Shown: in pieces, positions 1-10,511 of the stretch
How the letters are laid out: the number at the start of each line of letters is the position of its first letter
Numbering within the stretch: the first letter of the stretch is position 1
The notes under the pieces: model-generated
Seen by the model: only the letters and a program-made list of their open reading frames with translations
The model's database searches: none
Told to the model about the DNA's origin: nothing
From: Amaurobius ferox
Lineage: Eukaryota > Arthropoda > Arachnida > Araneae > Amaurobiidae
Length of the DNA: 64,000 bases
Assembly (NCBI GenBank): GCA_951213105.1
Contig: OX578144.1
Coordinates: 82,535,015-82,599,014 of the forward strand
Reading direction: 5' to 3'
Program-made: the position numbers and the translations under genes

Positions 1-3000
1 TTGAAAACCACAATGTGCAGCAACAGGAGAATCATGGCAAAGCCATAGAATTTCTGAGACTAAGTCTTGAGGAATAACTACTCTCTCATTATATTGCTGT
101 CTCTGCTTTGGATTTTTGTGTATGCAATGTAACATACCATTTTTCATGAAAAATGAAAGTTTTTGTGGGTATGGTTTTACACCTTTTTCCAGAAGATTTT
201 TGATTTTTATACATCTAGGATCTTTCAATTGACCAATAGCTATCCTAGTTACCAGAGAAGCTTCCACAGTAGTCTGTACTTGATCTTGAGAATTTTCAAC
301 GATTGCATTTATGTTTTCACTACTATCATTATTCTGTACCACTACTTTTCCAGAAATTTTCGTAGGGACAGATTCTACAATACTTTTAGGAACAGTTTGT
401 TTCTGAGTGTTTTGAGATTTCTTTGAAGAAGACTCATCAATACATCTCGAAAAATAGTCAGCTACAACATTATGTTTCCCCGGTTTATGAATGATTTCAT
501 AATCAAAAGCCTGCAATGAAACGATCCAGCGAGCTATGCGCGAAGTAGGATCTCTTAATTTGAAAATGAACGATAAGGATGCTTGATCACAGTAAATTTT
601 GAAATGTTTGCCTAAGAGATAGTGCTTAAATTGCTGGGTAGCCCAAACCACAGCCAAAGCTTCTTTCTCGACTACACTGTAATTCACTTCAGCACCTTGT
701 AATTTTCGACTAGCAAAGGAAACTGGGTGAGATAACCCATTTTCATCCAATTGCGAAAGAACTGATCCCAAAGCGTAATTAGAGGCATCTGTATGCAAAG
801 TAAAGGGCAAATTAAAATTTGGTAATTTTAAAATTGGTTCTTGAATAAGCTTGTTCTTAAGTATTTCAAAAGCTTCCTGAGCCTCCTGACTCCACACAAA
901 CTTTTTCTGCTTTGATTTTAAAAGATTAGTTAGTGGAAGAGTAATCTTTGCATAATCTGGTACAAACTTCCTATAAAAGCCTGTCAAACCCAAAAATTGT
1001 CTGATATTCTTGACACAGGTGGGTACTTTAAATTTTTGCACTAAATCAATGTTATGAGGGTCTGGCTGAACTTTTCCCTCAGACACTCTGAAACCTAAGT
1101 ACTTTATTGTCTTTCTGAAAAAGAAGCATTTTGATGGCTTTAACCTAAGACCATGTTGAGATAATTTAATAAAAACTTCTTCTAATTTCATCATGTGTTC
1201 TTCAAAAGTTTTTGATGAGATGATAACATCATCTATGTATATTCCTGATAACCCTGCCAGTACAAGAGACATTAATCTCTGAAAAGACGCTGGTGCGTTT
1301 TTTAGACCAAAAGGGGTCCTACACCATTCGTAGTGACCGGTGGGCGTGGAAAAAGCTGTTTTGTGTGAATCCTGTGGATTCAAATGCAATTGGTAGAATC
1401 CTGAAGTTAAGTCCAAAGTTGAGAAAAATGTAGCACCTGCTAAATTATCAATCAATTCACTAATGTTAGGAATTGGAAAATTTTCTGTAATAGTAAGTTT
1501 GTTTAACTTGCGAAAATCACAACATAATCTATAAGAACCATCCGGTTTCCTTACAAACAGTACTGGCGTATTGTAAGGTGAAAAACTAGGTTTAATTATT
1601 TTAGCTTCTAATAATTCTGTGACTTGTCTATTGAGTTCCCCTTGTAAATGATGTGGAACTTTATATGGTTTCTGATAAACAGGAACAGATGTTTCCAAAT
1701 TTATCTCATGTAATATGGTTTTACAACCAGACAACTCAGCAACATTCTTTGCAAAAACTTGTCTATATTTATTCAACAAAGTTGATAATTTATGTTTTTG
1801 ATCTTTTTGGAGATGACTCAGGTCAAAATCTCCTCCCCAACTTTCAAAAGGCTCCAAAGGTTCACTGGAGTCCAACTCTCCCTCACTCACTACATTAACT
1901 TCAACCTCCTCAGACACCTGAATTTCCTGAACATGAGCCACTTTTCTACCCTTATTCAAATGATAAGGTTTTTCCTCTGGGTTAGCAACACGAACCCAAA
2001 TAATTCCATCCTTAGGAGCTCTATATACAGCTCTAGCAATGAAGATGTGGTCATTTTTCTCTGATTCCAGAAGCAAGGTGGAATTTTCCGGAAACCCTTC
2101 TGAAAGTTTGATTTTAATAAATGATTCAGATAAAGGAGGAATTATACATTTTTGTGAATTTTTCACAATAATTGGCTCTTTAATTTTTGTATTTAGAGTT
2201 TCTTTTACTCTACATAAGTTATTAACAGTTTTAATGTTTAAGTTCTTATGCTGTGCCACTTCTTCAGTACCACCTCTAACATGATTTTGCTTTTCCCCCA
2301 TATGCAAAGTAACATTCTGTGCATTTACTACCAAATCTCTAAAAGATTTGCTTCCATTTTCCAAATCGTTAATATGTACCTCTTCACTACCCAAATGTGG
2401 CACTACATTATTTTCCGAAAAATTTCTGCTCACATACTCTTCCCGAATGACCTGAGACTCATTCACTACCGGTGCTAGATCTGCTTTGCATTTGGCACAT
2501 GCATTCGTATGGAACTCTTTCGGTTTACAGTCCTCTACCACACGAACATTTTTTCCACTACTCATCTGCGAGTCAGGCACAGCAATACGCTTTGCGACAC
2601 TACTTAGGTTTGAGTCTGCAATTTCCGACTCATTTGCCGGTTCATGATTTGAAATCGAAAGTAAATTATTCGTACATTGATAACCAACAAAAGGAATGGA
2701 AGAGTTTGAAAACTTAAAACAGAAGTGATTATAATCTATAATAGCATTATGTTTATGTAAAAACTTGTTACCAAGGATTACATTATATGAAATAGGAGCT
2801 GGTGATTTTAACACAAAAAATTCGGTAGGGAATCTTTCTTTTCCCAAATTTAGCGAAATAGTGGCTAAACATTCAACTTTAGTATCTTGTGAACTAAAGC
2901 TACGCAAAATTGTTGGTTTGTATGTTAGCAACATATGTGCAATGGGTACAGTATTTAAAGCTTCCTCATACACTAAATTAATTGAACTACTCGTATCAAT

Positions 3001-4395
3001 CAATATTGACACTTCACTGCTCACTAATTTTCCTTTTATAATAGAAGAAGATGACAAAGAATTTGTAATATTATGACAAATATTATTTTCCTCAAAATGT
3101 GATGTTTGCCTATCAAAAGTTTTTCTATTATTATAATTGTGCATGGGATATCTACTCTGATTCCCAGAAGAATGATTTTTGGAATTTTGCAAAGATTTAT
3201 ATGACTCCTTATTTTTATAATTTTGCGTTCCTTGCTTTTTATACTTCCACTCATTTGCAGACATTTGCCCTCTGTGTCTTTCACCCTGGTGATACCTAGT
3301 TCCAGGACTGGTATAAATTTTCCTACATTTTATACCGTACACATCTCTTTTTTGAAAAACCTTTTTCCAACACTGTTCTTGAACGTGACCTAATTTACCA
3401 CATTTGTCACACTTTGGACGCGGTGAACGCTTTTCGTTAACTTTATCTGAATTAAACTTAAATTTTTCTATTTTACCCCTAAGAAATTCCATGTCCCTTT
3501 CCTGTTCTAACACTTTTCTTTTTAAATCTGACATACTTTCACTTTGATCTGGTGTGAGAACATATTTTTCTGGTGTGAGAACACCTTTTTTTGTAAGTAC
3601 CGGATTAGTCAAGTACATAGCATTATTTTCATTTAAAATAGATTCCTCAAGAATTGCAAGTTTTCTAGCCGAATAAAAATCTCTAGGGTTTTGTGACAAC
3701 ACCAATCTTTTTAGTTCCGGATATAAACCATTAATAAATGAAGTTTTCAAAAGTGTTTGCCTGATTTTATTCTCACTTTCGGAATCTACATCTTCCGGAA
3801 CAACCTTAAATGAAGCAGCTTCGATTCTCATCGAAAACTGTTTAACCGACTCATTTGGTCTCTGTGTAAAGTTCACGAGTGAAATTATGTTTTTAGTAAC
3901 ATTTTCGGTCACTTCAAAATGATCTTTCAAAATGTGAATAATTTCCTGCAAATTTTTACAATTTCTGTGCTTTGGATTCTCTTCAATCAATCTATTTGCT
4001 TCCCCCTCTAAATTCAATCTCAAACAAACTAATTTGTCACACTCACTCCAGTTTGCATGAGTGGCTACTAAATTTAACTTTTCCAAAAACTGTGACAACG
4101 AAAGCTCTGAATTTCCCGAGAATTTTGGAATATGATGTGCGAACTTAGGTGTGAAAATATGGAATGATTTTAACATGTTATCATTTACCGATGAAGCACT
4201 GTTTTGATTTGGCAAAGTGCCAGAAGAAGAATTCAGACATACCGGCGATTTATCTGATATATTTTCCTCATTAGATTTAGCTTTGTGGCTAACATTTTTA
4301 ACTTTACTTCTAGAATTAACAGTATCCGACTCAGTAGCAATATCAAGCGACAAATTCAAGGAGGAATTTAATTTTTTACTTGAATTTTTACTCAT
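1..4395 (-). CDS. gag-pol: Ty3/gypsy gag-pol polyprotein, single frame, 3' end outside window
   Basis: One uninterrupted reading frame runs from an ATG at 4395 to the window edge (1465 codons, no stop). In order: a gag region; a CX2CX4HX4C zinc knuckle (CDKCGKLGHVQEQC, about residue 328) that binds RNA; a retropepsin-like segment at about residue 467 reading LIDTSSSINLV, where the usual D-T/S-G has Ser instead of Gly; reverse transcriptase with VRKPDGSYR (about 945), LDLTSGFYQ, and the catalytic YIDDV (1228-1239, about residue 1051); RNase H beginning LHTDAS (about 1198) and ending DYFSR; then the integrase zinc-binding H-X3-H type segment CHDSPVAAHCGF at the very edge. Gag and pol are fused with no frameshift, as in several gypsy lineages. 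An upstream ATG at 4435 hits a stop after eight codons. It copies element RNA into DNA in the cytoplasm. The open frame suggests a fairly recent copy; only the protease motif looks odd. Confidence 0.93.
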   Translation of the reverse strand, partial: MSKNSSKKLNSSLNLSLDIATESDTVNSRSKVKNVSHKAKSNEENISDKSPVCLNSSSGTLPNQNSASSVNDNMLKSFHIFTPKFAHHIPKFSGNSELSLSQFLEKLNLVATHANWSECDKLVCLRLNLEGEANRLIEENPKHRNCKNLQEIIHILKDHFEVTENVTKNIISLVNFTQRPNESVKQFSMRIEAASFKVVPEDVDSESENKIRQTLLKTSFINGLYPELKRLVLSQNPRDFYSARKLAILEESILNENNAMYLTNPVLTKKGVLTPEKYVLTPDQSESMSDLKRKVLEQERDMEFLRGKIEKFKFNSDKVNEKRSPRPKCDKCGKLGHVQEQCWKKVFQKRDVYGIKCRKIYTSPGTRYHQGERHRGQMSANEWKYKKQGTQNYKNKESYKSLQNSKNHSSGNQSRYPMHNYNNRKTFDRQTSHFEENNICHNITNSLSSSSIIKGKLVSSEVSILIDTSSSINLVYEEALNTVPIAHMLLTYKPTILRSFSSQDTKVECLATISLNLGKERFPTEFFVLKSPAPISYNVILGNKFLHKHNAIIDYNHFCFKFSNSSIPFVGYQCTNNLLSISNHEPANESEIADSNLSSVAKRIAVPDSQMSSGKNVRVVEDCKPKEFHTNACAKCKADLAPVVNESQVIREEYVSRNFSENNVVPHLGSEEVHINDLENGSKSFRDLVVNAQNVTLHMGEKQNHVRGGTEEVAQHKNLNIKTVNNLCRVKETLNTKIKEPIIVKNSQKCIIPPLSESFIKIKLSEGFPENSTLLLESEKNDHIFIARAVYRAPKDGIIWVRVANPEEKPYHLNKGRKVAHVQEIQVSEEVEVNVVSEGELDSSEPLEPFESWGGDFDLSHLQKDQKHKLSTLLNKYRQVFAKNVAELSGCKTILHEINLETSVPVYQKPYKVPHHLQGELNRQVTELLEAKIIKPSFSPYNTPVLFVRKPDGSYRLCCDFRKLNKLTITENFPIPNISELIDNLAGATFFSTLDLTSGFYQLHLNPQDSHKTAFSTPTGHYEWCRTPFGLKNAPASFQRLMSLVLAGLSGIYIDDVIISSKTFEEHMMKLEEVFIKLSQHGLRLKPSKCFFFRKTIKYLGFRVSEGKVQPDPHNIDLVQKFKVPTCVKNIRQFLGLTGFYRKFVPDYAKITLPLTNLLKSKQKKFVWSQEAQEAFEILKNKLIQEPILKLPNFNLPFTLHTDASNYALGSVLSQLDENGLSHPVSFASRKLQGAEVNYSVVEKEALAVVWATQQFKHYLLGKHFKIYCDQASLSFIFKLRDPTSRIARWIVSLQAFDYEIIHKPGKHNVVADYFSRCIDESSSKKSQNTQKQTVPKSIVESVPTKISGKVVVQNNDSSENINAIVENSQDQVQTTVEASLVTRIAIGQLKDPRCIKIKNLLEKGVKPYPQKLSFFMKNGMLHCIHKNPKQRQQYNERVVIPQDLVSEILWLCHDSPVAAHCGFQ

Positions 4396-4742
4396 CTTAC
4401 CGACATTTACTTATTTGTTTCTAGTAATTGGAGCCATTTTGCATAACAATATAGTTTAACACAATATGCAATTGCAATGTTCTTAAACAGTATTTACAAT
4501 AAAACCAGTTTTTATCAAATCAAATGACATAAATATGCAAACAAATCAATTTTTTTTATCAAATGGCACATATCAAATTCCAAGAACACTCGTTTTTGAG
4601 AATACCGAAAACAGAACATGGAACTCTGTTTACTTAAGAAAACACTCATTTTAGCACAACGGTAATTTTTAACCTTCAAAATTTCAATTCTTAAGAAAAT
4701 TTTTAAAAATTTTAATTCTCTCAGCTCTTCCCCACTCACCGA
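4396..4742 (-). other. untranslated leader of the left LTR element
   Basis: Lies between the primer-binding site and the gag start. It has short upstream ATGs (4435 and 4405, each stopping within a few codons) and no coding signal of its own. Packaging signals would be expected here but none can be identified by eye. Confidence 0.6.
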
Positions 4743-4759
4743 GAAAAGTAACGGCACCA
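4743..4759 (-). promoter_or_regulatory. tRNA primer-binding site of the left LTR element
   Basis: On the minus strand TGGTGCCGTTACTTTTC begins with the TGG that pairs with a tRNA CCA end, four bases after the LTR end ...CGCGACA. Position, spacing and start fit minus-strand DNA priming. I do not name the tRNA. Confidence 0.65.
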
Positions 4760-4763
4760 ATTC

Positions 4764-5554
4764 TGTCGCGAACGTTTTGGTATACTCGACAGAGAAGACA
4801 AAGTTTTGAAATCAAACACATTTATTAAACATGAAATAACAAGGCAGTTGATCGAAAATAGTGGAGTACAAGCATTTCTCGCAATAACTCAGAGTTACAC
4901 TCGGTAGGGTGACCATTAAGAACACCCCTGGAGGAAGAGAAACCAAGAGAATACACATATTTTCTTATACATAAAATAAACACAATATTCCTCATATTAT
5001 ACTTGACATTTATATATCACATTTGTATACTTTGAACATATACGACATTTTCATATAACATCATCAATGACTTGATACTCACGAGGATTTGACAATTAAC
5101 ACTCTATTCGTTAGGTGGAAGACTAAATATATATAAAACTTTACCTCGTCTCTTTTAAATATAACATTTACAATTCTGTACCATGGGAAAGGATATCAGG
5201 ATGGATTCTCGGCATAAACTCATCGAGATTCTTGCGCAGAACAAAATCCATAATGGTCGGGAAACTTGACTACACAACATCATGCTGGCGGAATTCGACA
5301 TCTTGGTTGGTTACGGAGATTGGTTGATTCGTACCTTAGGACACAAGGAGTAGTCAGGCAAATACAAATCGCTGTAAAATGAGCTTTCCCTCTAGCCCTA
5401 TTAGCGATTCAAGCCGACCAGTGAAAGAACCATTTTCTCTTTTTACAAGACTCATTATTCCATTACTACCAGGCTGATTCATTTAAAAACACGAGTGACT
5501 CATCTCTGAACCGAGCCAAACGACTCTACGCACAACTTGTCGAACTATGTTACA
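4764..5554 (-). repeat. LTR of the left Ty3/gypsy element (outer end uncertain)
   Basis: The inner boundary is good: minus-strand sequence ends GTTCGCGACA next to the primer site. Inside, on the minus strand, are a TATA-like stretch (about 5126-5137) and downstream an AATAAA polyadenylation signal (plus 4821-4826), the order expected for U3-R. The outer end at 5554 is only a guess from a possible TGTAAC start. The partner LTR lies off the left edge, so the copy cannot be aligned here and no target duplication can be checked. Confidence 0.55.
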
Positions 5555-5955
5555 TATTTTAATCACATCCTTCCACTTTCAAAATTAATCCACCTTTTCT
5601 TAAAATTCGCGATCATACGCGAATCAAACACACACGTCTACATTTTTCCACCACTCCTTCCACACTGCTTCCAAAATCCTTTTTCAAACGCGCGCGTGCG
5701 CAAAACCTGCAAGTTCCCAACTAGCGACTGAGAAGCGAAAATACAAAACTATTACTATTTTTCTGGAACATAAACACTTTTGCGATTTTAGAGTTCACTT
5801 CCCTTAAAAGTCAATGTAATTGAAAACATGTAGAAAAGACATTTACATTTCGAAATTGACACTTTCAATCACACAGAAATAAAACAATACTTTAATATAC
5901 AATTTTAACACAGAGGTGTGAAAGCCTTATCACATATTGAGACAACAGCGTTTTT
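5555..5955. other. no recognisable feature
   Basis: AT-rich with one short CG-alternating patch (cgcgcgcgtgcgc near 5690). May include more of the LTR U3. No coding or RNA signal seen. Confidence 0.5.
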
Positions 5956-6760
5956 ACTTTCCCTGCAATACAATAGTAATGTATAGGGAAAGTATTGGAA
6001 TCATAATGAAAATTAAACTGTAGTTATCGACGGATATACACACTTTGAGACCGCTAGAACACGAAAAAACTATTATAGCGTGACGTCTGTGTGTGTGAGT
6101 CTGTCTGTGCAATGCATGTATCCGCTCTAACTGAAAAACTATTTGACCAAATGTCATAAAATTTGGTACGTAAGTTACTTATGGGAGACTGGTGGATTTA
6201 GGTACGATTCGGGATTAAAAAAACCCGCCTTTTTGTGCGAAATGGCCCGCAAAAATCGCATTTATCCACTCTACCTAAAAAAACTAATTTACCAAATTTA
6301 ACAAAATTTGTTGATGCGTCACTTGTGAGTTACCTTAGTGCTGATTAGATTTTGGTATGATTCGAGAAAACATAGCGTGCTTTTCTTTTCAAAATGGTCT
6401 GCAAAAATCATTAAAATCTAAAATAAAATACTACGTATGCTCAAATGTATCCATTAAATGCTTGTTTTATACGTAATTTTTGACGATGAAAGTAATAAGA
6501 CCAACCCCATTACTCTAGCATTGGCCGTTCTCAAAATATTTTAGTACTTCCGCATTTTTGCTACGCCGCTTTTGAATATAAGTGCCGTTACCCAATTAAA
6601 ACGAAAACTTAATTAAAAGTGCAGATTCAGTGTAATTTCAAATAAGTATGCTTGGTTTTTGTGCAATAAAATTGAATGTTATGCATTATTAAAATAAAAT
6701 AAAGTAAAATAAATTTATGTCTGCATGGAAAGTCATGTGAAGTCCACATCAGATATTTTA
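5956..6760 (+). mobile_element. R2 family non-autonomous repeat, copy 1
   Basis: Starts with an imperfect palindrome (ACTTTCCCTG ... TAGGGAAAGT, 5956-5993), then TG-rich simple sequence, and ends GGAAAGTCATGTG...CCACATCAGATATTTT. The body is alignable by eye with 10512-11310 (shared phrases such as tctgtgcaatg, gctgaaaaa-ttgg/cc-aaat, gcttgttttata). Both ends resemble those of the R1 family, so R1 and R2 look like members of one superfamily. No transposase. Confidence 0.7.
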
Positions 6761-7131
6761 GCTGTAATCCGTATATTGTTTTAAGCATATATGCAATATA
6801 AAACGATTTGTTGCCTTTCATATTTGAGTAACAGTAGGAGTGCTGCGAATTCAGAATAACACATAAAAATGTAAATAGAGAGCATTTTCAATATTACCTT
6901 TTTTGTCATGAGCATATACGTCAATGTCAAATTCAATATCCATTTATCACAATATCTAACATATCTTCTGACATATTGACAGCATCAAATAAAAATAGCA
7001 AAATCAAGGCAAACGTTGATAAATAAATATGTTTAAGTGACCGAATATTTATTTCTTCTTTTTTTACTCAGCGCTTCTAGAAAGTTGTTTAAATTATTTT
7101 ATTAGATTTAAGATGAATATTATGAATTTAT
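6761..7131. other. no recognisable feature
   Basis: AT-rich sequence between two repeats with no open frame, RNA or repeat signal that I can support. Confidence 0.5.
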
Positions 7132-7894
7132 AGAAAAAAAAACCTGATGTGGGCAGCACATGACTTTCCTTATATAATGCAATGAATTTACTACTTTTAC
7201 AGTTAAAAAACATGTTATTGTTATAGTAAATACTTATATTCCTTCCAAGATATTGAATTTTCTTCAATTTGTCGTCAATTTCATTGATTTAGCGTCATTT
7301 TTATCCATTTGACGAGATTTTCATTAATTTAGCAGCATTAAAAAAATCGCCAAGTTGGCGACATTCCGCCAAATTCGCCGCCAAAATCTCGCCAAGCATT
7401 ATGGACAGAGAAATAAGTTATTCCTACAGCAGATAAATGACTATTGGCGTTCAAATACAAAAGTGTTACTCAATGTATCTTTCCTCGTGAATGGAACGAG
7501 TTAGATCCACGAGAATGATGTCACTCAATTTATTGCATGATATTGCATATGAAACGTGAACATCTTTCTTAACGGTATAATTTATAGGATTTTTTGATAA
7601 ATTTATTTGAAAAATGTGCATATCTCGAGAACGGTTTATGCTAGTGTTGTTCTAAAGTTTATGTCAATCGTTTCCTAAGGAAAAATTACATAAGAAATAT
7701 CTATTTGAACTTTATTAAATGTTTTGATTTTTGATGATTTTTTCAAAATTTCACTTGAAAATTCATGGACGTTCTGAACATTCGATTGTGTTTTAAAACA
7801 ATAGGCTTCCAGTATTCACGGATTGTGATTTTTGTATCAATTTTTATTCGAATCACTCCAGTTGTTCGCGAGATATTGTCTCCACAGGCTCACT

Positions 7895-7927
<33 letters not shown>

Positions 7928-8073
7928 TCACACACGCACATACAGCCATCACTTCAAAAATGTTCGATTCGGGATCAGAGATGCTTGAAACTTGCTCTCC
8001 CGTCGAAAACTCGAATTCGAATTTTCGACCCCGTCACAATACTTTCCTTATACATTATGTATATAAGGAAAGT
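7132..8073 (+). mobile_element. R1 family non-autonomous repeat, copy a (full length)
   Basis: About 940 bp. Left end: A-run, CTGATGTGGGCAGCACATGAC (a short hairpin, ATGTG/CACAT), then ACTTTCCTTATATAATG. Right end: (CA)n microsatellite, an EcoRI-like palindromic tcgaattcgaa block, then a near-palindrome ACTTTCCTTATA...TATAAGGAAAGT (8041-8073). The same sequence recurs at 11368-12289 (reverse), 24338-24790 (part), 36024-36996 (reverse) and 55705-56665, with a left-end scrap at 19590. No coding capacity. Compatible with a Helentron-type non-autonomous element or a large MITE. Confidence 0.75.
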
Positions 8074-8331
8074 AATAAAAGAAAATTTATAACTGCATGT
8101 TTTTGGTATTTTTGGCGAAAAATTACATATTATACGTATTTCAAGTATTGTATTCGGATAATTTATTTTCGGATAATATTTTAAATTTAATATTATGTTA
8201 ATTTCATCTGAGACAGCATTTCTAGTTTAATTATCGGTTTAATTCGAATCGATATTTGTAATTGGGGAAATGCATTTATTTACTTTTTTTTCTATTTTGT
8301 ATGAAGATGTCCAAGAGTAAATCATGTAGAG

Positions 8332-8403
8332 TAAGTAGTTCAATCAGTAGAGCGCAAAACTCCAGATTCTTAAATTGTGGGTATAAATTCCTCACTCGAT
8401 ATA
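8332..8403 (+). pseudogene. tRNA-like relic
   Basis: Reads like a decayed tRNA or tRNA-SINE head: TAGTTCAATCAGTAGAGC resembles an A box and GGGTATAAATTCC a mutated B box (expected GGTTCGAATCC) at about the right distance. The T-loop is broken, so it is unlikely to be a working tRNA. The amino-acid identity cannot be assigned. Confidence 0.45.
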
Positions 8404-8731
8404 CTATCATTAAAATGTTACCGAAGTGATATTTCAAATCGCAGTATACTAAATAGTGATAATATATACACTGGCGTTTAAAAGTTAAGCATAATTCGTG
8501 ACACCTGCAAAGTAAAGTTTAATTCAAACTGGACAGCAGAATTTTGCAAGTAAGTTATCCACTAACTTAAACTAATCTCTGTGCATATTCAGATTTTATC
8601 AGTTGGAAGTATATGCGCAAATACGATGCGTATATCGCATCTCCATACATACAGCTGTCCGCAGCGGGTGGGTCTTATTCTAGCTCCTTGAAATCAACCT
8701 AAAAATATTGTCATTAAAACAGGAGCAGATT

Positions 8732-9915
8732 ATGACACACAAACACCAATTTAAACTTATATTGAAAGGTAGAATCATCGGAATGATTGGCTTAAGACAA
8801 CGACAGACAGAAGATTCCTAAGCATGGAATGTACTACAATGTGCAATCTTCAGGCAGTGGAAAAGGTTCCAAAATAATGGAGACGTTAGACGGCAACTAG
8901 AACAAGGACATCAAAAAGTTACATCATTTCGGCAGTACCGGTATCTGCCATTAATTGCACGATGTCTGCAAGTCAACTGTTTGGAGAGCTGTAGTTATCA
9001 GAGAAGTAACTGTTTCCAAATAAACTGTTTACAGGAAGTTCAGGTAAATTGGTCTGTACGGTAAAGTCCAATAACTTCTCTGACTCACCCCTGCGGACAG
9101 GTGGACATATTTACTGCAGAGTCAGGAGTATCGAGATTAAGCTCTGAGTCAGTAGAACAATGCCATATTTGAGGATGAGTTCAGATTCAGCTTGCAGACT
9201 GATTCTCATCACAGCACTATATGAAGAGAAGGGGAAAATTACCATACTTTAACATCACAGAAAGGTGACAATTTAGAGGAAGTGGATTCTTGGTATGGAT
9301 CGATATAATGTTGAACGGGTGTACAGAGCTCCACATCTATGAAAGATGTTCTGTTTCTGACAAGATATCTAAAGACGGCAAACTGGAACTTCATATTTGG
9401 ATTTTAGTATTTTTTGGATTGCTGTAGGTCCACAATTCATATTCATGGACGATAACGCGCGCAACACCGCTCTCAGCCGGTTGCTAATTTTCTTCACAGT
9501 GAATATACCGAGTGTCTACTAGGCAGATTAACCAGGTACATTGAATTTCTACAACCTCCATCTAGGCCCCCTGCCACACGTTTGATTGCCGTAAGCCTTA
9601 GGGTTGGCTGTGTGGTCTGGGCTTTCAACTTCCATCTAGGCCCCGGCCACACATTAAGCTGCAGTAAGCCTTCGGGTCTGCCGTGTGGTCTGGGTTTTGA
9701 AACTCCATCTAGACCGGCCACTCATCCTATTGCTCATACCTTAGAGTGAGTCCAGTGGCCTGGGTCTTCAACCTCCATCTAGGTGCTGGAAACAGCTCTA
9801 CCACAGGCGCGGGACTTTTTATTCATGAAGGTTATGGACATCCTCATATTGACAGCGTAAGAAATAGATATGAGATATCCATGGCTGCAAGAAGTGGCCA
9901 CATGTTTTTTAATGC
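8732..9915 (+). pseudogene. Tc1-type transposase pseudogene
   Basis: The frame starts MTHKHQFKLILKGRIIGM and breaks after about 31 codons; homology continues across frames. Recognisable pieces are a FEDEFRFSLQTD stretch (about 9167-9202) matching the first catalytic-Asp region of Tc1 transposases, a FRGSGFLVW-like piece near 9270, FMDDNAR (9442-9462) carrying the second catalytic Asp, and near 9856-9905 a DSVRNRYEISMAARSGH stretch that matches the usual C-terminal end. A 240-bp tandem repeat separates the last two. Multiple stops and shifts: inactive. Confidence 0.75.
9548..9785 (+). repeat. three-copy ~75-bp tandem repeat inside the Tc1 relic
   Basis: Units each begin ctccatctag(gcc) and contain a taagcctt-type block and a gtgtggtctggg(c/t)tt block: starts near 9548, 9631 and 9704, plus a partial at 9771. 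It is more GC-rich than the surroundings and splits the 3' part of the transposase. Confidence 0.75.
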
Positions 9916-10091
9916 TCATGCGTCGGATCATGTTGCTTCATTTTTTTTTCTACGAAAAACAAAAATCCAGTTTTGGTATCTGTTTTAAAAAATTGTCTAA
10001 TTTCTGCATAAAATATTCTTATTTATTACGACTTTTGGTTGGTGAAATATTCACACGTATGGCGATTATTCTTAACTTTTCGACACCAGCC

Positions 10092-10511
10092 TATATACGA
10101 AAGGAAATTGATGTTGAGATCTACGATGAAACGATGGATTCTTTGAGATCAAGGAATATTAGTCTCTAAAACAGGTGATAACAGAATGAGTAGCTCAGTT
10201 ATTAAAACAGTGGCTTCGATCGTTCTAAGGGCAATTTACGTATTGAATAGGATTTGAAAAGCTTTTATTTTTTAAATATCGCTTATACTTTATTCGCTCA
10301 AGGGTTGAATTGTTTCTAAAGTAATTTTGAAGGACAAATGGACAGAACTCACATATCGATTTGTTATCCAAACTCTCGTAACAATAGACTGTGTTTTAAT
10401 ATCGTTTTAAAATCAAATGTTCAGTTTCTGTTAGAAAAATACTTATTTATAAGTAGTATTTAAATGTATAATTAATGATATAAATTTATTTGTTTCTCCT
10501 TTTTTTCTTTT
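10092..10511. other. no recognisable feature
   Basis: AT-rich. A TAGCTCAGTTATTAAAACAG stretch at about 10190 faintly resembles a tRNA D-arm but has no partner B box. Confidence 0.4.

Larger units (their letters stand above)
8469..10091 (+). mobile_element. decayed Tc1-type DNA transposon with terminal inverted repeats
   Basis: The left end after TA (8467-8468) reads CACTGGCGTTTAAAAGTTAAG; the right end near 10066-10091 reads, reversed, GGCTGGTGTCGAAAAGTTAAG and is also followed by TA. That gives imperfect inverted repeats, a TA target and a length of 1.62 kb, all typical of Tc1. Between them lies a dead transposase (8732 to about 9915) interrupted by a GC-richer tandem repeat (9548-9785). 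Confidence 0.7.

Noticed and set aside
163..3299. Many short plus-strand frames at the left end
   Set aside because: They are antisense shadows of the minus-strand gag-pol frame.
8332..8403. A functional tRNA gene
   Set aside because: The B box and stems are too damaged.
10185..10225. tRNA D-arm-like TAGCTCAGTTATTAAAACAG
   Set aside because: No matching T-arm or acceptor stem.
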